Made by a program: the position numbers and the translations under genes. From Alphaproteobacteria bacterium (GTDB lineage Bacteria; Pseudomonadota; Alphaproteobacteria; Acetobacterales; Acetobacteraceae), in assembly GCA_013298245.1 (NCBI GenBank), contig JAAFHD010000043.1:1-14622 (forward strand): a stretch of DNA of 14,622 nucleotides, written 5' to 3'. Every line of letters starts with the position of its first letter. The first letter of the stretch is position 1. Positions 1 to 6,833 of this stretch are shown piece by piece. The notes beneath the pieces are model-generated. The model did no database searches and was not told the DNA's origin. It saw only the letters and a program-made list of their open reading frames with translations.

Positions 1-105
1 GCCACGCCGCCGGCGCCCGAGCCTGTTATCGCCCCGCCCGTGCAGCCCGTGCCGGTCGAGGCGCTGGCCGATGCGCCGAAGAAGCGCGGCTGGTGGAAGC
101 GTTGA
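1..105 (+). CDS. C-terminal tail of probable ribonuclease E (partial)
   Basis: Only the last 34 codons and a TGA stop are present; the frame is open from base 1. The tail is proline/alanine/valine-rich and ends in a basic, tryptophan-containing stretch, KKRGWWKR. Low-complexity Pro/Ala tails with such a basic Trp-Trp end are typical of RNase E/G in Rhodospirillales as I recall them, and rne lies in the same region as prfB in many alphaproteobacteria. No catalytic domain is visible, so this rests on tail style and synteny only. It could be another protein with a disordered basic C terminus. The stop codon lies inside a strong hairpin shared with the converging gene. Confidence 0.45.
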   Translation, partial: ATPPAPEPVIAPPVQPVPVEALADAPKKRGWWKR

Positions 106-145
106 TCACCCTGGGCTGACGCGCAGGCGTCAGCCCAGGGTGATC
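104..145. terminator. Bidirectional hairpin terminator overlapping two stop codons
   Basis: Positions 104-122 pair perfectly with 127-145, giving a 19-bp stem closed by a GCAG tetraloop (123-126). The TGA of the plus-strand gene (103-105) touches the left arm. The TGA of the converging minus-strand gene (132-130) lies in the right arm. There is no T-tract on either side, so it may stop polymerase inefficiently alone, or act mainly as a 3'-end stabiliser and barrier between convergent transcripts. The structure is seen directly; its role is inferred. Confidence 0.75.
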
Positions 146-1086
146 CCCGCCTCGCGGATGATGCGCGTCAGCTGCCCGCGCTGGCCAGCGAGCCAATCCG
201 CGAAGGCCTGTGGCGTATTGCCGACCATGATCGCACCCGCTGGGTCCATCCGCGCGCGCACCGCGGCCGAGCGGATCGCCGTGCCGGCGGCGGCGCCCAT
301 GCGGTCGATGATCGCGCGCGGCGTGCCGGCCGCTGCGAACAAACCATTCCAATCGTTCAGGTCGAAGCCCGGAAACCCGGATTCAGCCAGCGTCGGCACA
401 TCCGGCAGCGATGGCACGCGCGCCAGGCTGGTCACCGCCAGCACCCGCGCGCGCCCCGCCTGCACCGGCGGACGGATGGAAGACGTGGTGATCAGCACCG
501 CATCCACCACGCCCGCGGTGATGTCGCGCGCCGCATCCGCGCCGCCACGATAGGGCGCGTGCACGATGCGGATGCCCGCCGCCTGTTCAAACGCGGCCAA
601 GGCCAGGTGCGCCATGCCGGCCGCCGGCGGCGTGCCGACGCTGATGGTGCCGGGCCGGGCGCGCGCCAGTGCGATGAACTCCGCGATGTCGCGCGCCGGG
701 AAGTCATGCTTCACCGCGATCACCTGCGGGAAGGATGAGAGCTGCGTCACCGGCACGAAGCTGGTCGCGTAGTCGAAGGGCACATCGCGCATCAGCACCG
801 GGTTGGTCAGCTGGTTGGCAGCGTCGATCAGGAAGGTGTAGCCGTCGCGCGGGGATTGCAGCAGCGCGCTGGCGGCGACGACCGCGTTGCCGCCGGTGCG
901 GTTCTCCACGACGATCTGCTGGCCGAGTGCTTCCTGCAATTCGGCGGCGACGGCGCGGGCCGCGGTGTCGGCCGCACCGCCGGCGGCGAAGGCGACAATC
1001 CAGCGGATGGTGCGGCTTGGCCATTCGGGCTGGGCCAAGGCGGGGGTGGCCAATGCAAGCCCGGCCAGGGTACGGCGTCCGATCAT
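130..1086 (-). CDS. Bug-family (TctC-like) tripartite tricarboxylate transporter substrate-binding protein
   Basis: A 318-residue periplasmic solute receptor of the Bug/TctC family; members bind carboxylates and other small organic acids for TTT transporters. The start at 1086 has a GAGGA Shine-Dalgarno 5 nt upstream and gives an export signal with an arginine pair (MIGRRTLAGLALA) ending near ALA-QPEWP. Family hallmarks follow: IVAFAAGGAADTAAR about 30 residues in (the usual P-x-GG-x-x-D loop), LGQQIVVENRTGGN, then a DGYTFL segment. A longer reading upstream lacks a good ribosome site. No TctA/TctB membrane genes are in the window, as is common for orphan Bug proteins. It lies 170 bp downstream of leuD on the same strand, so its ligand may be the substrate or product of that dehydratase (inference). 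Confidence 0.9.
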   Translation of the reverse strand: MIGRRTLAGLALATPALAQPEWPSRTIRWIVAFAAGGAADTAARAVAAELQEALGQQIVVENRTGGNAVVAASALLQSPRDGYTFLIDAANQLTNPVLMRDVPFDYATSFVPVTQLSSFPQVIAVKHDFPARDIAEFIALARARPGTISVGTPPAAGMAHLALAAFEQAAGIRIVHAPYRGGADAARDITAGVVDAVLITTSSIRPPVQAGRARVLAVTSLARVPSLPDVPTLAESGFPGFDLNDWNGLFAAAGTPRAIIDRMGAAAGTAIRSAAVRARMDPAGAIMVGNTPQAFADWLAGQRGQLTRIIREAGITLG

Positions 1087-1168
1087 GGCGTTCCTCAGAG
1101 GTGGGTGGGGGATGCTGGCGGTTGAGGGTGCGCGAGGGATTTTTCGTCCCTGAAAGGCGCAGGGCGCA

Positions 1169-1189
1169 GCCGATGCTTGTTGCATCGGC
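1169..1189. other. Intergenic hairpin between leuD and the Bug gene
   Basis: In the 170-bp gap (1087-1256), 1169-1176 pairs perfectly with 1182-1189 around a 5-nt loop (8-bp stem). A second small hairpin follows in the minus-strand reading direction (1148-1152 with 1160-1164, 5 bp). There is no U-tract after them in the minus direction. This could be a leaky terminator or an mRNA processing/stability element that lets the solute-binding gene be expressed at a different level from leuCD. I see no clear promoter in the gap. Confidence 0.45.
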
Positions 1190-1256
1190 AAGGCCTGTAA
1201 CGAATCAGGGGCGGAAAAGACCCGCGCAGCCGACCCGCCAGCGTCCCCCAACCACC

Positions 1257-1856
1257 TCACTGGTTGTCGCGGCCGATGCGATTTTCGAAGGCGGCGATGT
1301 CCTCGTGGTGGGACAGGGTGAAGGCCAGTTCGTCGATGCCGTCGAGCAAGCAGCGGCGGGCGAAGGGGTCGATCTCGAAGGGGTGCGCGATGCCGTCCGC
1401 GTCGATGACGTGTTGCGCCTGCAAATCCACGGTGAGTTCGGCGCTGGGGTCGGCCTCCGCGCGCGCGATCATGGCGGCGACCGTGGCCTCCGGCAGGCGC
1501 ACCGGCAGCAGGCCGTTCTTCAGCCCGTTCTGCGCGAAGATATCGCCGAAGCTGGGCGCGATGACGGCGCGGAAACCGTGGCCATGCATTGCCCAGACGG
1601 CGTTCTCGCGCGACGAACCACAGGCGAAATTGCGCCCGCCCAAAGCGATGCGCACATCACGCCAGGGCGCGCGGTTCAGCGGGAAATCGGGGTCTTCAGA
1701 GCCATCGGCGCGCCAGCGCAAATCGCGGAACAGGCAGGCGCCGTGATCCGCGTCGCGCGGCAAATGCAGGAAGCGCGCGGGCAGGATTTGGTCGGTGTCG
1801 ATGTTGTCGCGCGCGAAGGGCACCGCCACCGACCGCACGGGCGCGAAGCGGTCCAT
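1257..1856 (-). CDS. leuD: 3-isopropylmalate dehydratase small subunit (LeuD-type)
   Basis: This 199-residue protein is the swivel-domain small subunit of an aconitase-superfamily hydro-lyase; it pairs with the large subunit encoded just upstream to isomerise or hydrate a branched malate. Visible family motifs are DNIDTDQILPARFL near the N terminus (the usual NVDTDQIIP region), GGRNFACGSSRENAVWA (the GSSRE substrate-contact loop) and FRAVIAPSFGDIFAQNGLKNGLLPV. Length is normal (about 200). Its ATG shares one base with the leuC stop (TGATG), so translation is coupled. An in-frame extension back to 2051 lies inside leuC and is rejected. There is no leuB nearby, so a catabolic paralogue rather than the leucine-pathway enzyme is possible. 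Confidence 0.9.
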   Translation of the reverse strand: MDRFAPVRSVAVPFARDNIDTDQILPARFLHLPRDADHGACLFRDLRWRADGSEDPDFPLNRAPWRDVRIALGGRNFACGSSRENAVWAMHGHGFRAVIAPSFGDIFAQNGLKNGLLPVRLPEATVAAMIARAEADPSAELTVDLQAQHVIDADGIAHPFEIDPFARRCLLDGIDELAFTLSHHEDIAAFENRIGRDNQ

Positions 1857-3244
1857 CACAGCGTCCGGATATCGGTGATGCGCCCGGTGATCGCGGCGGC
1901 CGCCGCCATCGCCGGCGACATCAGATGGGTGCGCACGCCTGGCCCTTGGCGGCCGCGGAAATTGCGGTTGGAGGTGGCGGCGATGCGCTCGCCAGGCGCG
2001 CCGATTTCGCCGTTGGTGCCGAGGCACATGGAACACCCGGCCTCGCGCCATTGGAAGCCGGCGTCGAGGAAGATTTGGTGCAGGCCTTCTTCTTCAGCGG
2101 CGCGCTTCACGGGCGCGGAGCCGGGGACGACCCAGGCGCGCACACCATCCGCCACGCGGCGGCCTTGGGCGATGGCGGCAGCAGCCCGTAAATCCTCCAG
2201 CCTTCCATTGGTGCAGGAGCCGATGAAGACGCGGTTAAGGGCAATGCCCGCGACGGGCTGGCCAGCGCGCAAATCCATGTAGTCCAGCATGGCGGTCATT
2301 TCGGCGCGGCGGGCGGCATCGGGCGCGGCGGCCGGGTCAGGCACTATTCCATCCACCGCGACTGCCTCCTGCGGCGAGGTGCCCCAGGTGACGGTTGGCG
2401 CAATCGCGCCGGCATCCAGCGCTACTTCGGTGTCGAACACCGCGTCCGCATCGCTGCACAGCGCGCGCCAGCCTTCCACCGCGCGGTCCCAATCGGTCGG
2501 CGCATAGTGGCGGCCGGCGAGATAGGCGAAGGTGGTGTTATCCGGCGCCACCATGCCGGCGCGCGCGCCGGCTTCGATGGACATGTTGCACAGCGTCAGC
2601 CGCGCCTCTATCGACAGTGCGCGCACCGCCGAGCCCGCGTATTCGATCACATGCCCCGTCGCGCCGGCGGTGCCGATATGCGCGATGATGTGCAGGATCA
2701 TGTCCTTGGCCGTCACACCTGGCGCCAGCGCGCCATCCAACGTGATGCGCATGGCGCGCGGCTTGCGCTGCCACAGGCATTGCGTGGCCAGCACATGCGC
2801 CACCTCCGTCATGCCGATGCCAAAGGCCAGCGCGCCCAGCGCGCCATGGGTGGAGGTGTGGCTGTCGCCGCAGACGATCAGCATGCCCGGCTGGCTGATG
2901 CCCTGTTCGGGGCCGACGACATGCACGATGCCCTGACGCGCATCGTCCAGGCCGAACAGCGTGAACCCTTCTGCCGCCGCGTTGCGCGTCAGCGACGCGA
3001 CCATCTCGCGCAGTTCCGGGTTGGCGATTTCGTCGATGCGCCGCGTGTCGGTCGGCATGTAGTGGTCAGGCGTGGCGAAGGCGCGTTCTGGCGCGCGCAG
3101 CTTCACCCCACGCTTGCGCAGCATTTCAAACGCCGGCGCCGTGCCGTCATGCAGCAAGTGCCGATCGACGTAGAGCAAGGTCTGCCCATCCTCGCGTTCC
3201 AGCACGCGATGGCCGTTCCAGATTTTCTCGAACATGGTCGGCAT
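1856..3244 (-). CDS. leuC: 3-isopropylmalate dehydratase large subunit (LeuC-type)
   Basis: A 462-residue [4Fe-4S] hydro-lyase of the aconitase superfamily, full length for LeuC (about 470). Cluster ligands are Cys344 (FIGSCTNG), Cys404 and Cys407 (GCSMCLGTN), three residues off the E. coli numbering. Other hallmarks are [40 protein letters not shown], and [13 protein letters not shown] near the C terminus. The ATG at 3244 is preceded by GGGGGA on the mRNA; a second Met follows at residue 4. Oddities: the N-terminal segment reads DGTAPAF and DHYMPT where typical LeuC has TSPQAF and DHNVPT. That, the absence of leuB and the Bug-protein neighbour suggest a specialised paralogue acting on another branched or methylated malate (inference). 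It is divergent from prfB, 92 bp away. Confidence 0.9.
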   Translation of the reverse strand: MPTMFEKIWNGHRVLEREDGQTLLYVDRHLLHDGTAPAFEMLRKRGVKLRAPERAFATPDHYMPTDTRRIDEIANPELREMVASLTRNAAAEGFTLFGLDDARQGIVHVVGPEQGISQPGMLIVCGDSHTSTHGALGALAFGIGMTEVAHVLATQCLWQRKPRAMRITLDGALAPGVTAKDMILHIIAHIGTAGATGHVIEYAGSAVRALSIEARLTLCNMSIEAGARAGMVAPDNTTFAYLAGRHYAPTDWDRAVEGWRALCSDADAVFDTEVALDAGAIAPTVTWGTSPQEAVAVDGIVPDPAAAPDAARRAEMTAMLDYMDLRAGQPVAGIALNRVFIGSCTNGRLEDLRAAAAIAQGRRVADGVRAWVVPGSAPVKRAAEEEGLHQIFLDAGFQWREAGCSMCLGTNGEIGAPGERIAATSNRNFRGRQGPGVRTHLMSPAMAAAAAITGRITDIRTL

Positions 3245-3300
3245 GCGCCGTTTCCCCCGGTTGCGCCGACGGTGGAAGGCCGGCCCCGCAGCGTCAAGGC

Positions 3301-3329
3301 TTGCCCTTCCCGCGCGCTTCCCCGATACA
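3301..3329 (+). promoter_or_regulatory. Candidate promoter of prfB, predicting a leaderless mRNA
   Basis: A -35-like TTGCCC (3301-3306) and a -10-like GATACA (3324-3329) are 17 bp apart. Transcription would start 6-8 nt after the -10, i.e. at or next to the prfB ATG (3337). No Shine-Dalgarno precedes that ATG. The same arrangement is found before the J-domain gene at 13367. Confidence 0.4.
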
Positions 3330-3336
3330 CCCGGCC

Positions 3337-4468
3337 ATGCGCGCTGATGCCACCCAATTGCACGAGCAGATCACGGCCTCCGTGTCCCTGCTGAGGAGGC
3401 ATCTTTGACTGGGATGCCGCCAACCGCCGCCTTGAGGAACTGAACGCCCTCGTCGAAGACCCGACGCTGTGGAACAAGGCCGACCAGGCCCAGAAGGTGA
3501 TGCGCGAGCGCACCAGGCTGGACACGCAAATCAAGGGCGTGCTGGCCCTGGAACGCGGCGTGGCCGACGCGATGGAGCTGATCGAACTGGCCGAGGCCGA
3601 GGGCGATGCGGACACCGCGAACGCCGCCGTGGCCGACCTGCACGCCTTCGCCGCGGACGCCAAGCGGCGCGAGATCGAAAGCCTGCTCTCGGGCGAGGCG
3701 GATGCGAATGACGCCTATCTGGAAGTCAACGCCGGCGCCGGCGGCACCGAGGCCCAGGACTGGGCGGAAATGCTGCTGCGCATGTACATGCGCTGGGCCG
3801 AAGCGCATGGCTACAAGGCCATCCTGACCGAGGAATCCGAAGGCGAGCAGGCCGGCCTGAAATCCGCCACGCTGCAAGTCACCGGCCCCAACGCCTATGG
3901 CTGGCTGAAGACCGAAACTGGGGTGCACCGCCTGGTGCGGATATCGCCGTTCGACGCCGCGGCCCGCCGGCAGACCAGTTTCGCCAGCGTGTATGTCTAC
4001 CCGGTGATCGACGACAAGATCGAGATCGAGATCAACCCCGCCGACCTGAAGACCGACACTTTCCGTGCCTCCGGCGCCGGCGGCCAGCACGTCAACAAGA
4101 CCGAATCCGGCGTGCGCTTCACGCATATCCCGACCGGGATCGTGGCGGCCTCCACCCAGGACCGCAGCCAGCACCGCAACCGCGTCATCGCGATGGATAT
4201 GCTGAAGGCGCGGCTTTACGAGCTGGAGCTGCGCAAGCGTGAAGCGGTGGCCGATGGCATCGAGGCCGGCAAGACCGATATCGGCTGGGGTCACCAAATC
4301 CGGAACTACGTGCTGCAGCCCTACCAGATGGTGAAGGACCTGCGGACCAATCTGGAGAAGGGCAACCCGGACGCCGTGCTGGATGGCGACCTGGATGAAT
4401 TCATGGCCGCTGCCTTGGCGCAACGCGCCGGCACGACGCGCAGCGATGCGAGCGCGTCGGCGCGATGA
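3337..4468 (+). CDS. prfB: Peptide chain release factor 2, with programmed +1 frameshift
   Basis: RF2 recognises UGA/UAA and triggers peptide release at the ribosome. The gene is read as 3337-3405 joined to 3407-4468: 23 codons, an in-frame TGA at 3406-3408, then a +1 shift that resumes at GAC (3407). The product is 376 residues. The RF2-type discriminator SPF is at residues 203-205 and the catalytic GGQ at 248-250, both two residues off E. coli numbering. The N terminus MRADATQL fits alphaproteobacterial RF2. A start at 3497, the first obvious one in the second frame, would delete 53 residues and miss the autoregulation. There is no Shine-Dalgarno at 3337. The stop overlaps the ATG of the downstream phosphatase by 4 bp. 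Confidence 0.96.
3394..3409 (+). promoter_or_regulatory. prfB programmed +1 frameshift signal
   Basis: The elements are an internal Shine-Dalgarno AGGAGG (3394-3399), one codon CAT, the slippery codon CTT (3403-3405), the in-frame stop TGA (3406-3408) and a following C. Spacing and slippery sequence equal the well-studied E. coli site (AGGGGG-TAT-CTT-TGA-C). When RF2 is scarce, slow reading of UGA lets the ribosome slip forward one base, so RF2 controls its own synthesis. Confidence 0.95.
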
Positions 4469-5142
4469 TGCTGCCGCCCGGTGAGCGCATCTACGCCATC
4501 GGCGATATCCATGGTTGCCTGGATAAGTTGCGCGCGCTGCATGGCACGATCCGGGCCGATTTGAAGGCGCATCCCTGCCGCCGCCACACCGTGGTGCATC
4601 TGGGCGACTACATCGACCGCGGCCCGGATTCCGCCGGCGTCGTGGCTTTCCTGCGCGGCTGCGACCTGCCATGCGTGAACCTGATGGGCAACCACGAAGC
4701 CACCGCTTTGGCCGCGCTGTCCGGCGATGGCGCGGCCTGCGCGGATTGGCTCGCCTATGGCGGTGATGCCGCGCTGCGGTCCTGGGGGTGCGATCCGGCG
4801 GGGCCGCGCAGTGGCTGGCACCTGCCGGAGGCGGACCTGGCCTGGATGCGCAGCCTGCCTGCCACGCATCGCGCCGGCGGATATTTCTTTGTGCACGCGG
4901 GCGTGCGCCCCGGCATCCCGCTCGATGCCCAGGACCCCGAGGACCTGCTGCGCATCCGCCGCCCCTTCCTGGACAGCGACGCGGACCACGGCGCCATCAT
5001 AGTGCATGGCCACACGCCGACGCGCGGGCGCGAGCCAGAACGCCACGCCAACCGCATCAACCTGGACACTGGCGCGGTGTATGGCGGGCCGCTGACATGT
5101 GGCGTGTTCGAAGGTGCCAAGGTGGAATTTCTGTCCGCGTAG
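4465..5142 (+). CDS. PPP-family metallophosphoesterase (serine/threonine protein phosphatase-like)
   Basis: This 225-residue cytosolic protein carries the whole bimetal phosphoesterase signature: GDIHG (residues 13-17), GDYIDRG (47-53), GNHE (75-78), then VHAGVRPG and VHGHTP near the C terminus, supplying the remaining metal-binding histidines. The family includes bacterial PrpA/PrpE-like protein phosphatases and ApaH-like dinucleotide hydrolases. The compact GDIHG...GDYIDRG...GNHE pattern fits protein phosphatases, but the substrate cannot be told from sequence. Two start codons are adjacent (4465 and 4468). The first overlaps the prfB stop (ATGA), implying translational coupling. It ends one base before a converging gene's stop. 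Confidence 0.9.
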   Translation: MMLPPGERIYAIGDIHGCLDKLRALHGTIRADLKAHPCRRHTVVHLGDYIDRGPDSAGVVAFLRGCDLPCVNLMGNHEATALAALSGDGAACADWLAYGGDAALRSWGCDPAGPRSGWHLPEADLAWMRSLPATHRAGGYFFVHAGVRPGIPLDAQDPEDLLRIRRPFLDSDADHGAIIVHGHTPTRGREPERHANRINLDTGAVYGGPLTCGVFEGAKVEFLSA

Positions 5143-5143
5143 G

Positions 5144-5413
5144 TCACCCCGCGCGCGGCACGCAGCCGCCGCGCGGCGCCGGCAGCACCAGCCAGGCACC
5201 GGCGCCATAAAATGCCCCCACATCGCCGCGCAGCTGCCAGAACGGCCAGGCGCGACCCACCAGCGCGACCTGCCCTTCCATCAGCACAGGCCAAGCGCGC
5301 GCGGGCGCCAACACCAGCACAGGCGCGTCCGCCGGCAGCAGCAGCGGCACGGCCGGCAGCGCACAGGCCCAAAGCCCCAGCGCCGCCAGGGCCGCGCGCA
5401 GTTCAGTAGTCAT
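5144..5413 (-). CDS. Small hydrophobic protein, last gene of the FAD-oxidase operon
   Basis: This 89-residue protein matches no family I recognise. Its N-terminal third is hydrophobic (RAALAALGLWACALPAVPLLL), fitting a signal anchor or signal peptide. The middle is rich in Val/Leu/Trp (VLVLAPARAWPVLMEGQVAL) and the end is Trp/Gly/Pro-rich. The ATG at 5413 lies 11 bp inside the end of the upstream 344-aa gene, so translation is probably coupled. Coding reality is supported by the overlap geometry, the hydrophobic profile and a stop placed one base from the converging gene. Function unknown; it may be a membrane or periplasmic partner of the upstream proteins. Confidence 0.65.
   Translation of the reverse strand: MTTELRAALAALGLWACALPAVPLLLPADAPVLVLAPARAWPVLMEGQVALVGRAWPFWQLRGDVGAFYGAGAWLVLPAPRGGCVPRAG
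5149..5176. terminator. GC-rich hairpin at the convergent phosphatase / small-membrane-protein boundary
   Basis: Positions 5149-5159 pair with 5165-5176 (11 bp, one bulged C at 5170, loop ACGCA). It begins 6 nt after the plus-strand TAG (5140-5142) and lies within the 3' end of the converging minus-strand gene (stop 5146-5144). No T-run follows on either strand. As at 104-145, a hairpin is embedded where two convergent genes nearly touch. Confidence 0.45.
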
Positions 5414-6437
5414 AGGCGTGCTCGAAGGCCGGACCCAGCGTGCGCAGCAGCCCGGCCAATTCATCCACGCGCACCAGCAGGCCAAAGCGCGCCTGGCCCG
5501 GCCGCGCCTGCAAGGGGGCGTGCAGCAGGGCAGCGCGCCCGTCGCTCTCGGGCAGGATGACGGTGACCAGGATGCGGTCCTGCCCGGCGATTTCCACCAC
5601 ATCACCACCCGCGGCCGCGACCCGGCGCAGGAAGTCCGTGAAGGCTCGGTAGCGCGGCGTCTGCACCCAGGCACCGCCGCCCAGCGGGCCGCGGGGGGTC
5701 ACTGCCGGGTCGGCCGCCAGCATTGCATCCGGCACGGCGCGCACGACACTGTTGATCGTCAGCGCCGCCGGCGCGGCGCCGGCCATCGCGCCGATGCCGA
5801 CCGCGTAGATCGCCTTGCCACCGTATTCCATGCTGAGCGCCAGGCGGCGCTCCACGCTGCGCACCCAGGACACTTGGCCCAGCGGCTGTGCCCATAGCCG
5901 GCGCATGGCACCCAGGAAGGGGAACTGGTACCACGGCGTCTGTTGCAGGAAGGCGGCGTATTCCTCGGCGACGGCGAGTGCCAGCTGGTCCTCGGGCGTG
6001 GGCTCTGGGCCGCGCCACCAGGCGGTCAGGCGCCCGATCGTGCTCTCCCAGGCGCCCTTCACGGCCATTTCAGCGGTGAAGCTGACGCCGATGATCGCCA
6101 GCATGGCGCGCACGTCGCCACCGATGGGGCCAAGGCGCGAAGCCTCATGCGTCAATGAACAAAGGCTGCGCCAATAGCCGGTGACGACGCCCACATAGTC
6201 GAAATCCGCTTCGCCGGACCGGCGCGTGACGGCGGCGAAATCCTCATAGGCATGCACGATCGACCATTCGGGATAGGTCAGCAGCGTATTGGCCAGCGGG
6301 CGGTGGAATTCCGCCGGCAGCAATGCGGCGCGGGGCGGTGGCGGGGCGGCGCTTGCCGTGCAGGCCAGTTCATTGCGCGCAACCGGCGCCAGCAGCAGGC
6401 CCAGCGCCAGCAACGCCATCCCCAGCAGCCACCTCAT
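5403..6437 (-). CDS. Uncharacterised membrane-anchored protein (344 aa)
   Basis: The protein opens with a signal anchor or signal peptide (MRWLLGMALLALGLLLAPVA) and a Pro/Ala linker. A conserved-looking core follows: LLTYPEWSIVHAYEDFAAV (about 53-70), DYVGVVTGYWRSLCSL, and AIIGVSFTAEMAVKGAWE (114-131). A second hydrophobic stretch is at about 208-227 (KAIYAVGIGAMAGAAPAALT). The C-terminal third (about 278-340) is soluble with beta-alpha character (VVEIAGQDRILVTVILPES). I recognise the sequence style as a recurring hypothetical protein of Rhizobiales/Rhodospirillales but know no assigned function. The ATG overlaps the stop of the preceding membrane-protein gene (ATGA), and its own end overlaps the next ORF by 11 bp. 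It is probably a periplasm-facing partner of the FAD oxidoreductase (inference). Confidence 0.85.
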   Translation of the reverse strand: MRWLLGMALLALGLLLAPVARNELACTASAAPPPPRAALLPAEFHRPLANTLLTYPEWSIVHAYEDFAAVTRRSGEADFDYVGVVTGYWRSLCSLTHEASRLGPIGGDVRAMLAIIGVSFTAEMAVKGAWESTIGRLTAWWRGPEPTPEDQLALAVAEEYAAFLQQTPWYQFPFLGAMRRLWAQPLGQVSWVRSVERRLALSMEYGGKAIYAVGIGAMAGAAPAALTINSVVRAVPDAMLAADPAVTPRGPLGGGAWVQTPRYRAFTDFLRRVAAAGGDVVEIAGQDRILVTVILPESDGRAALLHAPLQARPGQARFGLLVRVDELAGLLRTLGPAFEHAYDY

Positions 6438-6823
6438 GGCCGCGCCCGCCAGCCGGCGAGCGTCGCCACACCGCCCAACAACAAATGCGGCGCATTCGCC
6501 AGGATGCGGAACATCAGCGGCAGGTCCTGCACGCCCCAGACCAGGATGCCAAGGTCCAGATACCCAGACCCGGTCGCCAGCCCCAGCAGCCCGTCGGCCA
6601 GGTACAACAGACCAAAGACGCGCAGGAAGGTGATCGATGCACGCCGCGACAGCGCCGCCGAAATACCCGCCCAGGCGGCCGAGCCCAGATGCAGCAGATC
6701 ATCGAAGATATCGAGGGCGAAGATGCCGAATACCCGCCCCTGCGCATCGGTGATGCCGGGCACCTGGTTCAGCAGGCCGACGGCCAGCAGCACCAACGCA
6801 TATACCAAGGCCAGTGCGCGCAT
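6434..6823 (-). CDS. Four-helix integral membrane protein, DUF4383-like
   Basis: This 129-residue protein has four likely transmembrane segments: about 2-20 (ALALVYALVLLAVGLLNQV), 38-58 (IFDDLLHLGSAAWAGISAAL), 64-85 (FLRVFGLLYLADGLLGLAT) and a last one near residues 105-125 (LANAPHLLLGGVATLAGW). Histidines in LLHLG and APHLLLG fall at the start of helices 2 and 4, as in DUF4383 proteins, where they might bind a metal or haem (speculative). Start 6823 is chosen because GAGGAGA stands just upstream and the longer reading to 6988 lies inside the upstream gene. It begins 10 bp after the FAD-oxidoreductase stop and overlaps the 344-aa gene by 4 bp. Function unknown. Confidence 0.85.
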   Translation of the reverse strand: MRALALVYALVLLAVGLLNQVPGITDAQGRVFGIFALDIFDDLLHLGSAAWAGISAALSRRASITFLRVFGLLYLADGLLGLATGSGYLDLGILVWGVQDLPLMFRILANAPHLLLGGVATLAGWRARP

Positions 6824-6833
6824 CCTGTTCTCC

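Noticed and set aside
735..2282. Long plus-strand ORF (515 codons) across leuD/leuC
   Set aside because: It is antisense to leuC, leuD and the Bug gene, extremely Arg/Ala-rich with no domain, and typical of GC-rich shadow frames.
3269..3297. TTGACG (3297-3292) as a leuC -35 on the minus strand
   Set aside because: The hexamer 17 bp downstream is CACCGT, which is not a credible -10.
3371..4672. Minus-strand ORF (433 codons) over prfB
   Set aside because: prfB is unambiguous on the opposite strand; this frame has low-complexity content and no recognisable motif.
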